In this document: piece after piece, positions 43,034 to 54,358 of the stretch
Numbering within the stretch: the first letter of the stretch is position 1
Layout of the letters: each line of letters begins with the position of its first letter
Origin: Vibrio sagamiensis NBRC 104589
GTDB lineage: Bacteria > Pseudomonadota > Gammaproteobacteria > Enterobacterales > Vibrionaceae
Direction of reading: 5' to 3'
Assembly (NCBI RefSeq): GCF_007990935.1
Contig: NZ_BJXJ01000002.1
Coordinates: 62,001-126,000, forward strand
Length of the DNA: 64,000 bases
The notes under the pieces: model-generated
Database searches by the model: none
The model's input: only the letters and a program-made list of their open reading frames with translations
What the model was told of the DNA's origin: nothing
Program-made: the position numbers and the translations under genes

Positions 43034-44296
43034 CTAAAACTCTTTTTGTATCCAATTACGCAATCGACCAAACAAACCAGTAACTGATGAACGCTTAGGT
43101 TCATTATAATCGCTATCATCACTTGACTGCATGTCTCTTGCATAATGTAATAATCCAACTGCCGTCGAATGGTACGGCTCCTTTACATAGTCAGTTAAAC
43201 CGCTCACTTCAAGTGGTTTACCAACTCTGACTTGGTTGCGAAATACGCGTTCTGCACATTCTACCACGCCTTCGATTTGCGCAGCACCGCCAGTTAAAAC
43301 AACACCAGCAGCGAGATGATGCTTGATGCCTTCTTCACGTAGCTTCGTTTGTACTGAATCTATAGTTTGGTTAACCAAACCTATTAATTCAGAATATCGA
43401 GGTTCAATCACCTCTGAAAGAGTCTGACGTTGTAAGCTCCGTGAAGGTCGTCCACCAACACTTGGAACATTCACCGTATCATCTTTACTCACTAGCTCGC
43501 TCAAAGCGCAACCATATTTAACTTTTATTTCTTCAGCATCGCTCACTGGCGTGCCAAAAGCAAAAGCAATATCACTTGTTACTGCATTTCCTGCATAAGA
43601 AAATACCTCTGTGTGCCTTAAAGCTCCTCCGGTCCAAATAGAGACATCCATCGTTCCAGCACCAATATCAACCACACATACACCGAGTTCCCTTTCATCC
43701 TCAGTGATAACAGCATTACTTGCAGCTAGCCCGGAAAAAACTAGCTGTTCAACTTTAAGGCCACAGCGCTCTACTGCTTTAATTATATTTCTTGCCATAT
43801 CGTTATGGCATGAGATCAAATGGACGCTGACTTCCATTCTCACCCCTGATAAACCAAGTGGATTTTTAATCCCTTCTTGGTAATCAATCGTAAACTCTTG
43901 TGGAATAACATGGAGGATACGCTGTTCATCGCCAATTTTTATCGACTTTGCAGTATGGATAGCACGATCCATATCCTCTTGAGACACTTCTTCATCGGAA
44001 ATCGTGCCCATTCCTTTTTCAATTCTGCTCGCGATGTGCTTACCAGACAACGAAATAAAGACTCGACTGATCTGACATTCAGCCATCAACTCAGCTTGAT
44101 CAATTGCACGTTGTACTGATTTAACAACTGATTCCAAGTCATTCACGCCGCCTTTATCCATGCCACGTGAAGGGCTACTGCCTGAACCAATAATATTAAT
44201 TTGGCCGTCAGGTAGAACCTCACCCACCAAAGCGGATATGGTTGCAGTGCCTATATCAAGACCAACAATAATGTTGTCATCCGCAGACTTAGTCAT
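43034..44296 (-). CDS. ftsA: Cell division protein FtsA
   Basis: Actin-like ATPase that tethers FtsZ to the membrane. The 420 residues have the phosphate-1 motif VGLDIGTATISALVGE, the 1C domain (about 85-165), CVVDIGAGTMDVSIW, and the C-terminal amphipathic membrane-targeting helix GLFGRLRNWIQKEF. The start overlaps the end of ftsQ by 8 nt. Confidence 0.98.
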   Translation of the reverse strand: MTKSADDNIIVGLDIGTATISALVGEVLPDGQINIIGSGSSPSRGMDKGGVNDLESVVKSVQRAIDQAELMAECQISRVFISLSGKHIASRIEKGMGTISDEEVSQEDMDRAIHTAKSIKIGDEQRILHVIPQEFTIDYQEGIKNPLGLSGVRMEVSVHLISCHNDMARNIIKAVERCGLKVEQLVFSGLAASNAVITEDERELGVCVVDIGAGTMDVSIWTGGALRHTEVFSYAGNAVTSDIAFAFGTPVSDAEEIKVKYGCALSELVSKDDTVNVPSVGGRPSRSLQRQTLSEVIEPRYSELIGLVNQTIDSVQTKLREEGIKHHLAAGVVLTGGAAQIEGVVECAERVFRNQVRVGKPLEVSGLTDYVKEPYHSTAVGLLHYARDMQSSDDSDYNEPKRSSVTGLFGRLRNWIQKEF

Positions 44297-45110
44297 TTGT
44301 ACTCTCTTGTTTTAACTCATGTTCAGGGAACCAACCAACCGCAGCTCCTGTGTCATATCGAAGATCGATATAACTGATTCTTTGAGTATCACTGCCAAGC
44401 TTATTGTAGAGCAAGAAAAATCGCTCTATTCGCTCATTCAGAGATTCTTTACCAAGCTCTAGTCGAATTCCATTATCAAGGATAATTTGCCAAGCACGTC
44501 GCTCATTCAATAAAAGAGACGATATCGACAGCCCTAGCTTTTGAAATCTGGGATGAAACTCACGATAAGTACGTAACACCTCTATTTCAGTTTGATGTGG
44601 ACCATATAGCTTAACGCTTTCTTGTTTTAACAGCCCAATGTCACCACCAAAAGCAAAACCATTTTCATCGAGTAATTCTTGCCCATTCCAAATCGCAACA
44701 GGTGTATGCTCTGTCAAAAAGACTTTTATCGTTTCTGGCCATTGCTTTCGGATTGCAGCATGAGCAACCCAAGGAATAGCCTCAACATTTTGCTGCAATA
44801 CATCTATATCTTGTGACATAAAAGTACCGATATGATCTATTTTACCTAATGCTGTTTGTACATCATCAGCAGTGACATACTCCAGATTTCCCTGAAGAAC
44901 GATTTTGGACAGTGGTAATCTTTGATCATCCAACATCCAGCCGATGGCGAAAAACAGCGCAGAGCTGATTAAACTAACGACTACGCAGAAAAATACCGTG
45001 CCTAGAACTTTTTCTTGTCGACTAAAGCGTTGTTCAATATTTTGTTGCTCTTCATTCAATGCCAAATTCAACAATGCTTCGCTTCCTGATCTTTGTTCTG
45101 TACTTTTCAC
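44289..45110 (-). CDS. ftsQ: Cell division protein FtsQ
   Basis: Bitopic inner-membrane protein that links FtsB/FtsL to the divisome. The 273 residues have a short cytoplasmic part, a transmembrane helix at about 36-59, a POTRA domain starting at LPLSKIVLQGNLEYVTADDV, and the FtsQ beta domain ending ISYIDLRYDTGAAVGW. The start must be GTG at 45110, because a stop codon lies 36 nt upstream in frame with no other usable start. A GGTGGA sits 11 nt ahead. No ddl gene lies between murC and ftsQ, unlike E. coli. The 158-bp gap holds nothing that I can support. Confidence 0.94.
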   Translation of the reverse strand: MKSTEQRSGSEALLNLALNEEQQNIEQRFSRQEKVLGTVFFCVVVSLISSALFFAIGWMLDDQRLPLSKIVLQGNLEYVTADDVQTALGKIDHIGTFMSQDIDVLQQNVEAIPWVAHAAIRKQWPETIKVFLTEHTPVAIWNGQELLDENGFAFGGDIGLLKQESVKLYGPHQTEIEVLRTYREFHPRFQKLGLSISSLLLNERRAWQIILDNGIRLELGKESLNERIERFFLLYNKLGSDTQRISYIDLRYDTGAAVGWFPEHELKQESTND

Positions 45111-45268
45111 CCCTGGTAGGGTCCACCAGAAAGAGCATTGATCTTAACCTTCAAATTATACTGAGCTGTTTAAAACTAGCAATTATTCATAACAATAAAT
45201 CGCAACGTAATCTACGTAAATCTAAATTGCTGTCACTTTTCATATTGTTTTCTTGGTTGATCATTTAC

Positions 45269-46732
45269 TTACTGATTAGCACGCATGCTTTCAATACTCA
45301 ACTTAAATGCAGCAAGTTTCTTTGCAACTTTACCAATATCACCAGCACCTTGCGTTAAAATCAAGTCACCATCTTTAATAACGTTAGCTAAAATTAAAGG
45401 TAATTGCTCAATTTTGGGCACAAAAATTGGATCAACTTGACCGCGACTGCGAATCGTACGGCATAATGCACGTCCATCAGCACCAGAAATAGGTTTTTCC
45501 CCTGCAGCATAAACATCCAACATAATTAAGACATCAACCTGTTGTAAGACATTAGCGAAATCATCGTAGAGGTCTCGAGTTCGGCTGTAGCGATGTGGCT
45601 GAAATATCATCACTAGACGTTTATCTTGCCAACCACTTCTTGCTGCATCAATCGTAACACCAACTTCTGTTGGGTGGTGGCCATAATCATCTACCAACAT
45701 TGCGTGGCCATTACCAGTATCAAACTCACCAAGATGATCAAATCTACGCCCAGTGCCTTCCGTTCCAGCCATCGCCGCTAAAATCGCCTCATCACTGATA
45801 TCATCTTCCGTTGCTACCGCAATCGCCGCAGAAGCATTAAGAGCATTATGGCGACCGGGGATATTTAGGGTGATATTGAGATCCGCACAGCCTTGACGAA
45901 CCACGGTAAACTTACCTTGTTGACCTTCTTGGCGGTAGTTTTTAATTTGTACATCCGCATCTTCTGAAAAACCATAGGTGATCACCTGACGACTGATTCG
46001 GGGAATCAACTCGCGAATAACAGGATCATCAATACATACAATCGCTTGGCCGTAAAATGGTAGGTTGTGAAGGAAATCAATGAAAGTTTGCTTCAGGGTT
46101 TCAAAATCACCACCGTAAGTATCCATATGATCCGCTTCAATATTCGTTACGATGCTCACCATTGGTTGCAAGTGTAAGAATGAAGCGTCACTTTCGTCGG
46201 CTTCAGCAATCAAAATACGACTAGAGCCTAAACGGGCATTCGTACCCGCGCTTTTCACCAAACCACCATTTACAAAGGTTGGGTCAAGGCCGGCCTCTGA
46301 ATAAATTTGCGTAACCAAAGCCGTCGTAGTCGTTTTTCCATGAGTACCTGCGACAGCAATACCATGACGAAAACGCATTAATTCAGCGAGCATTTCAGCG
46401 CGACGAACAATAGGAATGCGCATCTCTCTTGCAGCCATGACTTCTGGGTTTTCTTCATTAATCGCCGTTGATACAACAACAACGCTGGCCTTCGCAACAT
46501 TGCTGGTTTGATGGCCGATGTAAACCGTCGCCCCTTTTGACACTAAACGTTCAGTAGTCGGGTTTTCAGCGAGATCAGAACCAGTAATTTGATAGCCTTC
46601 ATTTAAAAGTACTTCCGCAATGCCACTCATTCCAGCACCACCGATTCCAATAAAGTGAATCGATTTCACGCGGCGCATTTCAGGGACCATTGCTCGAATC
46701 TGAGCCAAATCTTGTGTATGTTGGATAGTCAT
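45269..46732 (-). CDS. murC: UDP-N-acetylmuramate--L-alanine ligase
   Basis: Adds the first amino acid, L-alanine, to UDP-MurNAc. The 487 residues show the N-terminal UDP-binding [15 protein letters not shown] (about 26-40), the ATP-binding [11 protein letters not shown] (K133), and the C-terminal Mur ligase domain with HPTEV and FQPHRYSRT. It follows murG with a 21-bp gap. Confidence 0.98.
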   Translation of the reverse strand: MTIQHTQDLAQIRAMVPEMRRVKSIHFIGIGGAGMSGIAEVLLNEGYQITGSDLAENPTTERLVSKGATVYIGHQTSNVAKASVVVVSTAINEENPEVMAAREMRIPIVRRAEMLAELMRFRHGIAVAGTHGKTTTTALVTQIYSEAGLDPTFVNGGLVKSAGTNARLGSSRILIAEADESDASFLHLQPMVSIVTNIEADHMDTYGGDFETLKQTFIDFLHNLPFYGQAIVCIDDPVIRELIPRISRQVITYGFSEDADVQIKNYRQEGQQGKFTVVRQGCADLNITLNIPGRHNALNASAAIAVATEDDISDEAILAAMAGTEGTGRRFDHLGEFDTGNGHAMLVDDYGHHPTEVGVTIDAARSGWQDKRLVMIFQPHRYSRTRDLYDDFANVLQQVDVLIMLDVYAAGEKPISGADGRALCRTIRSRGQVDPIFVPKIEQLPLILANVIKDGDLILTQGAGDIGKVAKKLAAFKLSIESMRANQ

Positions 46733-46753
46733 TACTCTATTCTCAATAATTTG

Positions 46754-47821
46754 TTAACGCTGTGCTGTTAAAGCAATAATGGCTTGTGCTACTTTTTCGT
46801 CAGCATTCAGTTTTGCTGCTTGACGCGCACATTCCGCCATAGATAACAGTGCGTTACGATCCAGTTGTTGGATCTGCTGAGTCAAAGACTCAACGGTTAA
46901 ATCCGGTTGTTCTATCATCTTGGCAGCACCACACTCAACAAGATGATCGGCATTCAAGGCTTGTTGACGATCTTTGTGCATAAAAGGGACAAAAATTGCG
47001 CCTAAGCCTGCTGCTGAGATTTCAGATACCGTTAAAGCACCTGAACGACAAACGACAAGATCAGCCCAAGCATATGCATGTGCGACATCGTCAATAAATT
47101 CGGTAACTTGTGCATCGATAACACCACAAGTTTGGTAAGCAGCTTGCACGTCTTCAGCTGCACCTTTGCCTGCTTGATGACGAATACAATAGTCAGAGCC
47201 CAGAGTAGCCATCACTTTCGGCAAGGTTTGGTTAAGGATTCTCGCCCCTTGACTGCCCCCCATAACCAGAATTCGAATCGGTCCGTTCCTTTCGTGCATC
47301 CGGCACTTCGGCTCTTCCAATGTAACGACATCTTGACGTACAGGGTTGCCGACCACTTCAGCATTAGGAAAAGCACCAGGAAAGGCTTGGAAAACCTTTT
47401 TTGCGATCTTCGCTAGCCACTGATTGGTAAGCCCCGCTACTGCATTTTGCTCATGCAGTACAACAGGGATACCACTGAGCCATGCAGCAATACCGCCAGG
47501 GCCACTCACATAGCCACCCATTCCCAGCACAGCATCGGGTTGCCAACGTTTGATGTGAGCACGCGCTTGGAAAATCGCATTCACTATTTGTGCTGGAGCC
47601 GCTATTAAGCGCTTGATTCCTTGACCTCGAAGACCTTTCACTTTGATGAAATCGATATCAATACCATACTTGGGCACCAAGTTTGCTTCCATTCTATCCG
47701 CTGTGCCTAACCAACGGATTTCCCAGCCTTGCTCTTGTAACTGCTTGGCAACCGCCAGCCCTGGAAATACGTGACCACCAGTTCCACCAGCCATCACCAT
47801 TAAACGTTTATTTTTCTTCAT
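46754..47821 (-). CDS. murG: UDP-GlcNAc--lipid I GlcNAc transferase MurG
   Basis: Peripheral inner-membrane glycosyltransferase that converts lipid I to lipid II. The 355 residues have the G-loops [16 protein letters not shown] (about 11-26) and [12 protein letters not shown], plus [11 protein letters not shown] and the C-domain [12 protein letters not shown] that binds UDP-GlcNAc. It overlaps ftsW by 14 nt. Confidence 0.98.
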   Translation of the reverse strand: MKKNKRLMVMAGGTGGHVFPGLAVAKQLQEQGWEIRWLGTADRMEANLVPKYGIDIDFIKVKGLRGQGIKRLIAAPAQIVNAIFQARAHIKRWQPDAVLGMGGYVSGPGGIAAWLSGIPVVLHEQNAVAGLTNQWLAKIAKKVFQAFPGAFPNAEVVGNPVRQDVVTLEEPKCRMHERNGPIRILVMGGSQGARILNQTLPKVMATLGSDYCIRHQAGKGAAEDVQAAYQTCGVIDAQVTEFIDDVAHAYAWADLVVCRSGALTVSEISAAGLGAIFVPFMHKDRQQALNADHLVECGAAKMIEQPDLTVESLTQQIQQLDRNALLSMAECARQAAKLNADEKVAQAIIALTAQR

Positions 47822-49004
47822 GATCTTTTTGTTCTAGCTGTTCCTGAAACCGTTTTAGACGGCATTCGTGATCAATTCGCAGCAAAATAGACACTGCCAC
47901 AGACATAATAATAAGACTCGAACCACCGTAGCTGATCAAGGGTAAGGTAAGGCCTTTTGTTGGTACCATACCTGCCGCAGCACCTACGTTGACCAATGTT
48001 TGAAATGCGAACCAAATCCCTATTCCAAAAGCAAGATAACCGCCGAATTTTTCATGTTGTTCGAAAGCTCGCTTACCGATATAAATCGCTTTAAGAACTA
48101 AACTGAAGATCAGCAATAGGACAAGCACAACCCCCACAAACCCTAATTCTTCGGCTAACACAGCAAACACGAAGTCAGTATGTGCTTCAGGTAGGTATTC
48201 CAGTTTTTGAATCGAATTCCCCAGCCCTTGCCCGAACCATTCGCCTCGGCCAAATGCCATAAGAGATTGTGTCAATTGATAACCACTGCCGAAAGGGTCT
48301 TCCCAAGGGTCAAGAAAAGAGGTTACGCGCCGTATGCGGTAAGGCTCAACTAAAATCAAGCCAATCACTGCAGCAATCCCGGCACACATTAGGGCCAAAA
48401 ACTGAGTAAGCTTAGCACCCGCGATAAATAACATACCAAACAGAGTCACCAGCATCACAACGACAGTCCCTAAATCAGGCTGGCCGAGCAGCAACAATGC
48501 AAAAAAAGCAAATACCATAATTGGCTTCATAAATCCGCCAAAAAAGGTTTGTCTGACCTCGTCTTGTTTACGCACCAAGTAACTGGACATAAACACGAAT
48601 AATGAAAGCTTTGCAATTTCCGCTGGCTGTAAATTAAATAAACCGAGAGGAATCCAGCGAGAGGCACCGTTAACGGATTTACCTGCCAGCAGAACAACGA
48701 TCAACAAACCAAAAGAGAGCCATAATAAGTAAGGGCTTTTTTTAAACCACTGCTGTAATGGCACTTGAACTACAATCGTAGATACGATGATTGCAAGGAA
48801 TAAAAACGAGGCATGACGAAACATAAAATGGAATGGTTGTTCGGTCAGTCTCGAGCTGATCGGGAAAGAGGCCGAGGTTACCATCACCAAGCCGGTTAAC
48901 ATCAAACCAAAAGCAATCCATACGAGCTGTCGATCAAAAAGGACCGTTGGTGCTGGCTGCTTAAACCATAGACCAATGCTACGTTTAACGTGAACTAACC
49001 CCAC
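47808..49004 (-). CDS. ftsW: Septal peptidoglycan polymerase FtsW (SEDS family)
   Basis: Polytopic glycosyltransferase that works with FtsI at the septum. The 398 residues have about ten transmembrane helices and the SEDS motifs [35 protein letters not shown] and PLISYGGSS. The start is GTG at 49004, with AAGGGTG 8 nt upstream; no in-frame ATG is available before the murD stop. Confidence 0.97.
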   Translation of the reverse strand: MGLVHVKRSIGLWFKQPAPTVLFDRQLVWIAFGLMLTGLVMVTSASFPISSRLTEQPFHFMFRHASFLFLAIIVSTIVVQVPLQQWFKKSPYLLWLSFGLLIVVLLAGKSVNGASRWIPLGLFNLQPAEIAKLSLFVFMSSYLVRKQDEVRQTFFGGFMKPIMVFAFFALLLLGQPDLGTVVVMLVTLFGMLFIAGAKLTQFLALMCAGIAAVIGLILVEPYRIRRVTSFLDPWEDPFGSGYQLTQSLMAFGRGEWFGQGLGNSIQKLEYLPEAHTDFVFAVLAEELGFVGVVLVLLLIFSLVLKAIYIGKRAFEQHEKFGGYLAFGIGIWFAFQTLVNVGAAAGMVPTKGLTLPLISYGGSSLIIMSVAVSILLRIDHECRLKRFQEQLEQKDHEEK

Positions 49005-49021
49005 AACATCATCACCCTTAT

Positions 49022-50335
49022 TTACGCATACTTCTCAGCAAGTGTCGCAAAAGCGTCTCCTCTTGCCATAAAATTATCAAACTGATCAAAGCTTGAACAA
49101 GCGGGAGACAACATAACCATATCATCTGATACCGTTTGCTCTGAAATCCATTTGACCACTTCTTCCAGAGTGTCAAAACGACGAGCTGAAGAGTGCAATG
49201 GCATAAAACTGTCGCCATCAACGCCAAAGCAACACAACTGCAAATTTAAGTGTGCGAAAACAGGACCAAGGGGGGACACATCCGCACCTTTATCTATTCC
49301 TCCAACAATGAGGAACAAACGGCCGCTCGATTGCAAACCGGACAACGCTGCGATAGTACTGGCTACATTAGTCGCTTTGGAATCATTGACCCATTTCACT
49401 CCATTTTTGTCACTCACCATCTGGCATCGATGGGTCAAACCAGAATACTTCCTGAGTGCATCGAGGGCTTTGGTATAATCAATGTCGACCGCTTGCAGTA
49501 AGGCAAAAACCACTAAGGCATTGGCAAGGTTATGTCTTCCCACCAACTGAAGCTCATCACTGGCAATGATCCGTTTACCGTGATCAAGTAACCAAGTCCG
49601 CTCACCATCTAACTCAAGTCCAAACTCTTGGTTATCGTAACCAAATGAAACAATGGGTAAGTCTCGCTCAGGGAAAGTTTCTCGATCGTCGCGATTAACA
49701 ACAGCTAATGTTGCGTTATCAAAGATGCGTAACTTAGCCTGACGGTAGTCCGTCATACCTTGATAACGATCCATATGATCTTCAGAAAGATTAAGGAAAG
49801 CCGCAGCTTTTAGTTTTAGGCTTGACGTCGTTTCCAATTGAAAACTCGACAGCTCTAATACGTACAAGTCAGCCTCTTGATCCAACAAATCCAGTACTGG
49901 CACACCAATATTGCCACCTACCGCAACCTTTAAACCTGCTGCTTTTGCCATTACACCCGTTAAATCGGTCACGGTACTTTTACCATTGGAGCCAGTAATG
50001 GCAATAACGGGCTTTTGCACGGCCCAAGCAAACAGCTCAATGTCCCCTACAACAGGTGTGCCTTTAGCGATCACCGCCTGTATTTCAGGAGTTGCAAGAG
50101 AAACACCCGGGTTTATCACCACTAAATCCGCTTGTTGCAGCCATGATTCATTCCAGCCACCGCAATGAAGGGCAATATGCTCAGGCAATGCCTCGCTACC
50201 CGGAGGATGAGCTCTTGTATCGATAACATTAACATGGATGTTTGGTTGACTTTTGGTGAGATGTTTAACGACAGAAAGCCCGGTAATACCGAGCCCTACG
50301 ACGACAACCTGATGAATATTTTGCCAAGATTTCAT
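49022..50335 (-). CDS. murD: UDP-N-acetylmuramoylalanine--D-glutamate ligase
   Basis: Adds D-glutamate to UDP-MurNAc-L-Ala. The 437 residues have the N-terminal [13 protein letters not shown], the ATP loop [13 protein letters not shown] (about 106-118), the middle-domain SEDHMDRY and a C-domain with [11 protein letters not shown] and [10 protein letters not shown]. It is separated from mraY by 37 bp and from ftsW by 17 bp. Confidence 0.98.
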   Translation of the reverse strand: MKSWQNIHQVVVVGLGITGLSVVKHLTKSQPNIHVNVIDTRAHPPGSEALPEHIALHCGGWNESWLQQADLVVINPGVSLATPEIQAVIAKGTPVVGDIELFAWAVQKPVIAITGSNGKSTVTDLTGVMAKAAGLKVAVGGNIGVPVLDLLDQEADLYVLELSSFQLETTSSLKLKAAAFLNLSEDHMDRYQGMTDYRQAKLRIFDNATLAVVNRDDRETFPERDLPIVSFGYDNQEFGLELDGERTWLLDHGKRIIASDELQLVGRHNLANALVVFALLQAVDIDYTKALDALRKYSGLTHRCQMVSDKNGVKWVNDSKATNVASTIAALSGLQSSGRLFLIVGGIDKGADVSPLGPVFAHLNLQLCCFGVDGDSFMPLHSSARRFDTLEEVVKWISEQTVSDDMVMLSPACSSFDQFDNFMARGDAFATLAEKYA

Positions 50336-50372
50336 TGCTTTAAGACACCATTGGTTATGCTGCTATTGGATG

Positions 50373-51455
50373 TTAACGTACTTTTAGAGTCGCAAGCCCG
50401 ATCAAAACCAGAACCATGGAAATAATCCAAAAACGCACAATAACTCGTGGCTCCGGCCATCCTTTAAGTTCATAGTGATGATGTATAGGAGCCATGCGGA
50501 AAATACGTTGGCCACGCAATTTATACGAACCTACTTGGAGTATCACGGATAAAGTTTCCATAACAAATACCCCTCCCATGATAACAAGTACTAATTCTTG
50601 ACGAACCAAAACGGCAATCACGCCTAATGCCCCACCAAGCGCCAGTGAACCGACATCCCCCATAAAAACTTGAGCTGGATAGGTATTGAACCATAAGAAG
50701 CCAAGGCCAGCTCCCACAATCGCGGTACAAACCACCACAAGTTCAGAAGCATGTGGTAAATATGGAATGTGTAAATACTCAGAGAAGTTAACATTACCCG
50801 TGGCCCATGAGATAACAGCAAAGCCTGCCGCAACAAGTACCGTCGGCATAATAGCCAAACCATCAAGGCCATCGGTCAAGTTCACTGCATTACTGGTACC
50901 AACAATCACAAAGTAAGTCAGTAATATATACATCAAACCAAGTTGGGGCATGATATCTTTAAAAAACGGCACCACGAGCTGGGTTGCAGCGGTATCTTTA
51001 CCATAAGCATAAAGAGCAAACGCCACAACCAGTGCGATCATCGACTGCCAAAAGTACTTCCAGCGAGCCACCAAACCATCGGTATTTTTGCGCACCACTT
51101 TACGATAATCATCCACAAAACCAACCGCAGCGTAGCCTAACAAAACCGCTAAAACTGCCCAAACATAAGGGTTGGACAAGTTGGCCCACAATAGGATAGT
51201 GATCGAAATCGCAGCAACAATCATGATGCCCCCCATTGTTGGGGTACCACGCTTACTGAAATGTGACTCAGGACCTTCATTACGCACGACCTGACCAATT
51301 TGCAACATTTGTAAACGTCGGATCATGATAGGCCCCATCCACAAAGAAAGGCCAAGTGCAGTTAAAACACTTAAAATTGCTCGAAAAGAGAGGTATTCAA
51401 ACAAACGAAAAAAAGAAAAATATGGCTGTAGCAGCTCGGCAAGCCAAATAATCAT
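50373..51455 (-). CDS. mraY: Phospho-MurNAc-pentapeptide translocase MraY
   Basis: Transfers phospho-MurNAc-pentapeptide to undecaprenyl phosphate, making lipid I. The 360 residues have about ten transmembrane helices, the acidic GFVDDYRKV, the nucleotide-binding [12 protein letters not shown], and the HHHYELKGW motif. I chose ATG 51455, whose A overlaps the murF stop (TGATG), with GGAG upstream; the TTG one codon earlier is less likely. Confidence 0.97.
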   Translation of the reverse strand: MIIWLAELLQPYFSFFRLFEYLSFRAILSVLTALGLSLWMGPIMIRRLQMLQIGQVVRNEGPESHFSKRGTPTMGGIMIVAAISITILLWANLSNPYVWAVLAVLLGYAAVGFVDDYRKVVRKNTDGLVARWKYFWQSMIALVVAFALYAYGKDTAATQLVVPFFKDIMPQLGLMYILLTYFVIVGTSNAVNLTDGLDGLAIMPTVLVAAGFAVISWATGNVNFSEYLHIPYLPHASELVVVCTAIVGAGLGFLWFNTYPAQVFMGDVGSLALGGALGVIAVLVRQELVLVIMGGVFVMETLSVILQVGSYKLRGQRIFRMAPIHHHYELKGWPEPRVIVRFWIISMVLVLIGLATLKVR

Positions 51456-52819
51456 CAATAATACTCCTTCAAAGCAGTCGCAACTTCAAACATACGTGCA
51501 CCGTTCGCTCCTTTAACCAGAAGCGTGTTCAATTCTGGGCTGGTACGGTCTAAATACTGCTTGATGTAATCAATCATTGTTTTGTGTGTCTCAAAATGGA
51601 TACCGTTGCACAGCTCACTAATGATCCTTGCATCTTCCCCATAAGTGAGAACATGTTCAAACTTTTGTGGAGCTGCATGTTCCCCGACTTGACGGTGAAG
51701 TGCAAGACTTTCCTTACCTAACTCCGCCATATTTCCTAAAATCAACCAACGTTGCCCCTGAAATGCTGCTAGTAAATCTATCGCTGCTTTCATCGCAGGA
51801 ACACTCGCGTTGTAGCTGTCATCAATAAGTTTAATATTATCTGCTAATGTTTTAACTTCAACACGCCCTTTAACCTTGTTTAGATTTTTCAACCCTTGCT
51901 GAATTTGCTGCTCTGAAGCCCCCATATTTAAGGCAATAATCGATGCAGCAATGGCATTGGTAATATTATGTTGGCCAATTATCCCTAACGACAAAGGTAC
52001 GATGTGGGACTGTTGCTGAATATGTAAGTCAAAACTCGCTTCACCGTCTTCATTTAGGCTAATGTTTGACGCAAAGAAATCGGCCTCAGGGCTGTTTTGT
52101 GAAAAGGTTACTACCGTTTTATCCGCCAATACCTGCTGCCACTTATCGTTTCCTTGACTATCAAGATTAACAATCGCAACGCCTGTGGGAGCCAAACCTT
52201 GGTAGATTTCGCCTTTTGCTTGTTTAACACCATCAATTGAGCCAAACCCTTCCAAATGAGCGGCGGCAACATTGTTAACCAAAGCAATATCTGGCTGAAC
52301 AAGCTGAGTAGTATAAGCAATTTCACCAATGTGGTTTGCGCCTAATTCAATGACGGCATAGTCATCATCAGGTTGTGAACGCAGCAAAGTCAAAGGAACA
52401 CCAATATCATTGTTAAAGTTACCTGCTGTAAACAATACTTTGCCTTTTAATTGTAGAATGCTGGCGACCATCTCTTTTACGGTCGTCTTACCACAACTAC
52501 CCGTAATCGCTACAGTGGGAGTTTGACATGCTTTGTGAACCCATGCTGCTAGTTGCCCTAAAGCGACTTTCGTATCTGCCACAACCACCTGTGGAACGTG
52601 GGTATCAATGCGTTTTTGTACCAATAAAGCACCAGCACCGGATTCGATTGCTTGTCGGAAAAAGTCATGAGCGTCGAAGCGCTCCCCAACTAAAGCGATA
52701 AAAAGTCCATTCGCTACGATCGCTCGTGTATCGGTAGAAACCGCTTGAATCGAGAGATCGTTGCCAATCAGTTCGCCGCTGGTGATATCAGCAATTTGAG
52801 AAAGCGTTACTGTAATCAT
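51455..52819 (-). CDS. murF: UDP-MurNAc-tripeptide--D-Ala-D-Ala ligase
   Basis: Adds D-alanyl-D-alanine to complete the pentapeptide. The 454 residues have the N-terminal [16 protein letters not shown], the ATP loop [13 protein letters not shown] (about 106-118), LGANHIGEI, and [14 protein letters not shown] with LGNMAELG in the C-terminal half. The start overlaps the murE stop by 4 nt. Confidence 0.98.
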   Translation of the reverse strand: MITVTLSQIADITSGELIGNDLSIQAVSTDTRAIVANGLFIALVGERFDAHDFFRQAIESGAGALLVQKRIDTHVPQVVVADTKVALGQLAAWVHKACQTPTVAITGSCGKTTVKEMVASILQLKGKVLFTAGNFNNDIGVPLTLLRSQPDDDYAVIELGANHIGEIAYTTQLVQPDIALVNNVAAAHLEGFGSIDGVKQAKGEIYQGLAPTGVAIVNLDSQGNDKWQQVLADKTVVTFSQNSPEADFFASNISLNEDGEASFDLHIQQQSHIVPLSLGIIGQHNITNAIAASIIALNMGASEQQIQQGLKNLNKVKGRVEVKTLADNIKLIDDSYNASVPAMKAAIDLLAAFQGQRWLILGNMAELGKESLALHRQVGEHAAPQKFEHVLTYGEDARIISELCNGIHFETHKTMIDYIKQYLDRTSPELNTLLVKGANGARMFEVATALKEYY

Positions 52820-54297
52820 GCTCCAATCCCTAATAATGTCATGGCTGACTCGCGGTCAGAATAATGAATGGTGCCCGTGTTGAGAATTTGGTAATCCTCA
52901 TGGCCTTTCCCCGCAAGCAAGATAATATCTTGAGGTGAAGCCTGTTCCAATGCATAAGACAAGGCTTTAAAACGGTCATGCTGAACAACAGCACAACCAG
53001 GTTGAGTTAACCCTGACTGCATATCTCGCATGATTAGACTCGGGTCTTCGCTACGAGGATTATCGTCAGTTAACACGATTTTATCACTCAAACGCTCCGC
53101 AATTTCAGCCATCATAGGCCGCTTTCCTGCATCACGATCCCCACCACAACCGAAGATAACCCAAAGCTTTCCTTGGCAATGCACACGCAATGCTTGCAAT
53201 GCTTTCTCTAGCGCATCAGGTGTATGGGCGTAATCCACCACGACTTTTGCAGTCTCGTCAGTTTGGAACAACTCCATACGGCCAAGAACAGGCTGTAATT
53301 GACTGGCCGTCGCCAGCAAATCTTGCTTGCTGAAACCTAAGCTCAGTAAGGTTGTAAGTGCCAACATCAGATTGGCCGCATTGAACTCACCAATCAAAGG
53401 GGCATGGAATTTTCCTACACCAAACTTGCCATCAAACTCAATCGTAATTCCAGATTCAGCATAAGTAATGTGGTTTGCATAGACACTTTGCGAAAACTCT
53501 GTTGTTGGTTTGAGTGACACTGCCAAAACATTGGGGAGTTGCTTTGCCCATTCCGTTCCGACAACATCATCGACATTGATCACCGCATGACCACATTGAT
53601 GTTCAGTAAACAAGGTTAATTTAGCATTGGCGTACTCTTCCATCGTGCCATGGTAATCAAGATGATCACGGCTCAAGTTAGTAAAGATACCAGCAGCGAA
53701 TGAGAGCGCTTTCACTCGGCCTTGAATAAGACCATGGGAGGATACTTCAAGTGCAGTGTAGTCGGCTTTTTGTTCAGACAACGATGATAATGTTTTTTGG
53801 ATTTCAACTGCATTACCAGTGGTGTTCGCCGCCTGTTGTAAATTATCGAGAAATCCATTACCTGTCGTTCCCATTACCGCCGCTTTTGAGTCGACCAATT
53901 CTATCCATTGTGCAATGAGCTGAGTAATCGTCGTTTTACCGTTAGTTCCCGTGACCCCAATCAAGCCCATCGTAGGGTAAGGGTACAACTGGCCAGCAAT
54001 ATGGGATAAACGCTGATCAAGGCAATCAAGATAAATCACGGGTACACCCGCTATCATTTCAATCAAACCATGCTGTTTGCTCTGACATGATTGAGCAATA
54101 ACAGCGTTAGCCCCCTGCTCAATTGCGGTAGGAATAAATTTCCGGCCATCAACAACATGGCCTATCACAGCCACAAAGGTCGTACCGGCTTGAATTTTTC
54201 GGCTATCAAGCTCTAGGTCAGAAATGCAAACAGACCCTAAACTAGGACAATCAACCCAGCTAGAAAGTAACGCGTCCATACTGATGGCTTTAGTCAT
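52816..54297 (-). CDS. murE: UDP-MurNAc-tripeptide synthetase (meso-diaminopimelate adding)
   Basis: Adds meso-diaminopimelate to the stem peptide. The 493 residues have the ATP loop [14 protein letters not shown] (about 113-126), [28 protein letters not shown] and the DDNPRSEDP motif, which marks the diaminopimelate-specific enzyme rather than the lysine type. It lies 61 bp after ftsI, and its substrate comes from the pathway of dapB in this same window. Confidence 0.98.
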   Translation of the reverse strand: MTKAISMDALLSSWVDCPSLGSVCISDLELDSRKIQAGTTFVAVIGHVVDGRKFIPTAIEQGANAVIAQSCQSKQHGLIEMIAGVPVIYLDCLDQRLSHIAGQLYPYPTMGLIGVTGTNGKTTITQLIAQWIELVDSKAAVMGTTGNGFLDNLQQAANTTGNAVEIQKTLSSLSEQKADYTALEVSSHGLIQGRVKALSFAAGIFTNLSRDHLDYHGTMEEYANAKLTLFTEHQCGHAVINVDDVVGTEWAKQLPNVLAVSLKPTTEFSQSVYANHITYAESGITIEFDGKFGVGKFHAPLIGEFNAANLMLALTTLLSLGFSKQDLLATASQLQPVLGRMELFQTDETAKVVVDYAHTPDALEKALQALRVHCQGKLWVIFGCGGDRDAGKRPMMAEIAERLSDKIVLTDDNPRSEDPSLIMRDMQSGLTQPGCAVVQHDRFKALSYALEQASPQDIILLAGKGHEDYQILNTGTIHYSDRESAMTLLGIGA

Positions 54298-54358
54298 ATT
54301 TTTCTCTTATATACCCAGTCTTTTGATTTATTCACCAATAGACATTCTTACTTACCTA

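Noticed and set aside
45187..45243. 18-codon frame between murC and ftsQ (MKSDSNLDLR...), possible leader peptide
   Set aside because: Weak ribosome site, no terminator or antiterminator structure nearby, and the length is easily reached by chance.
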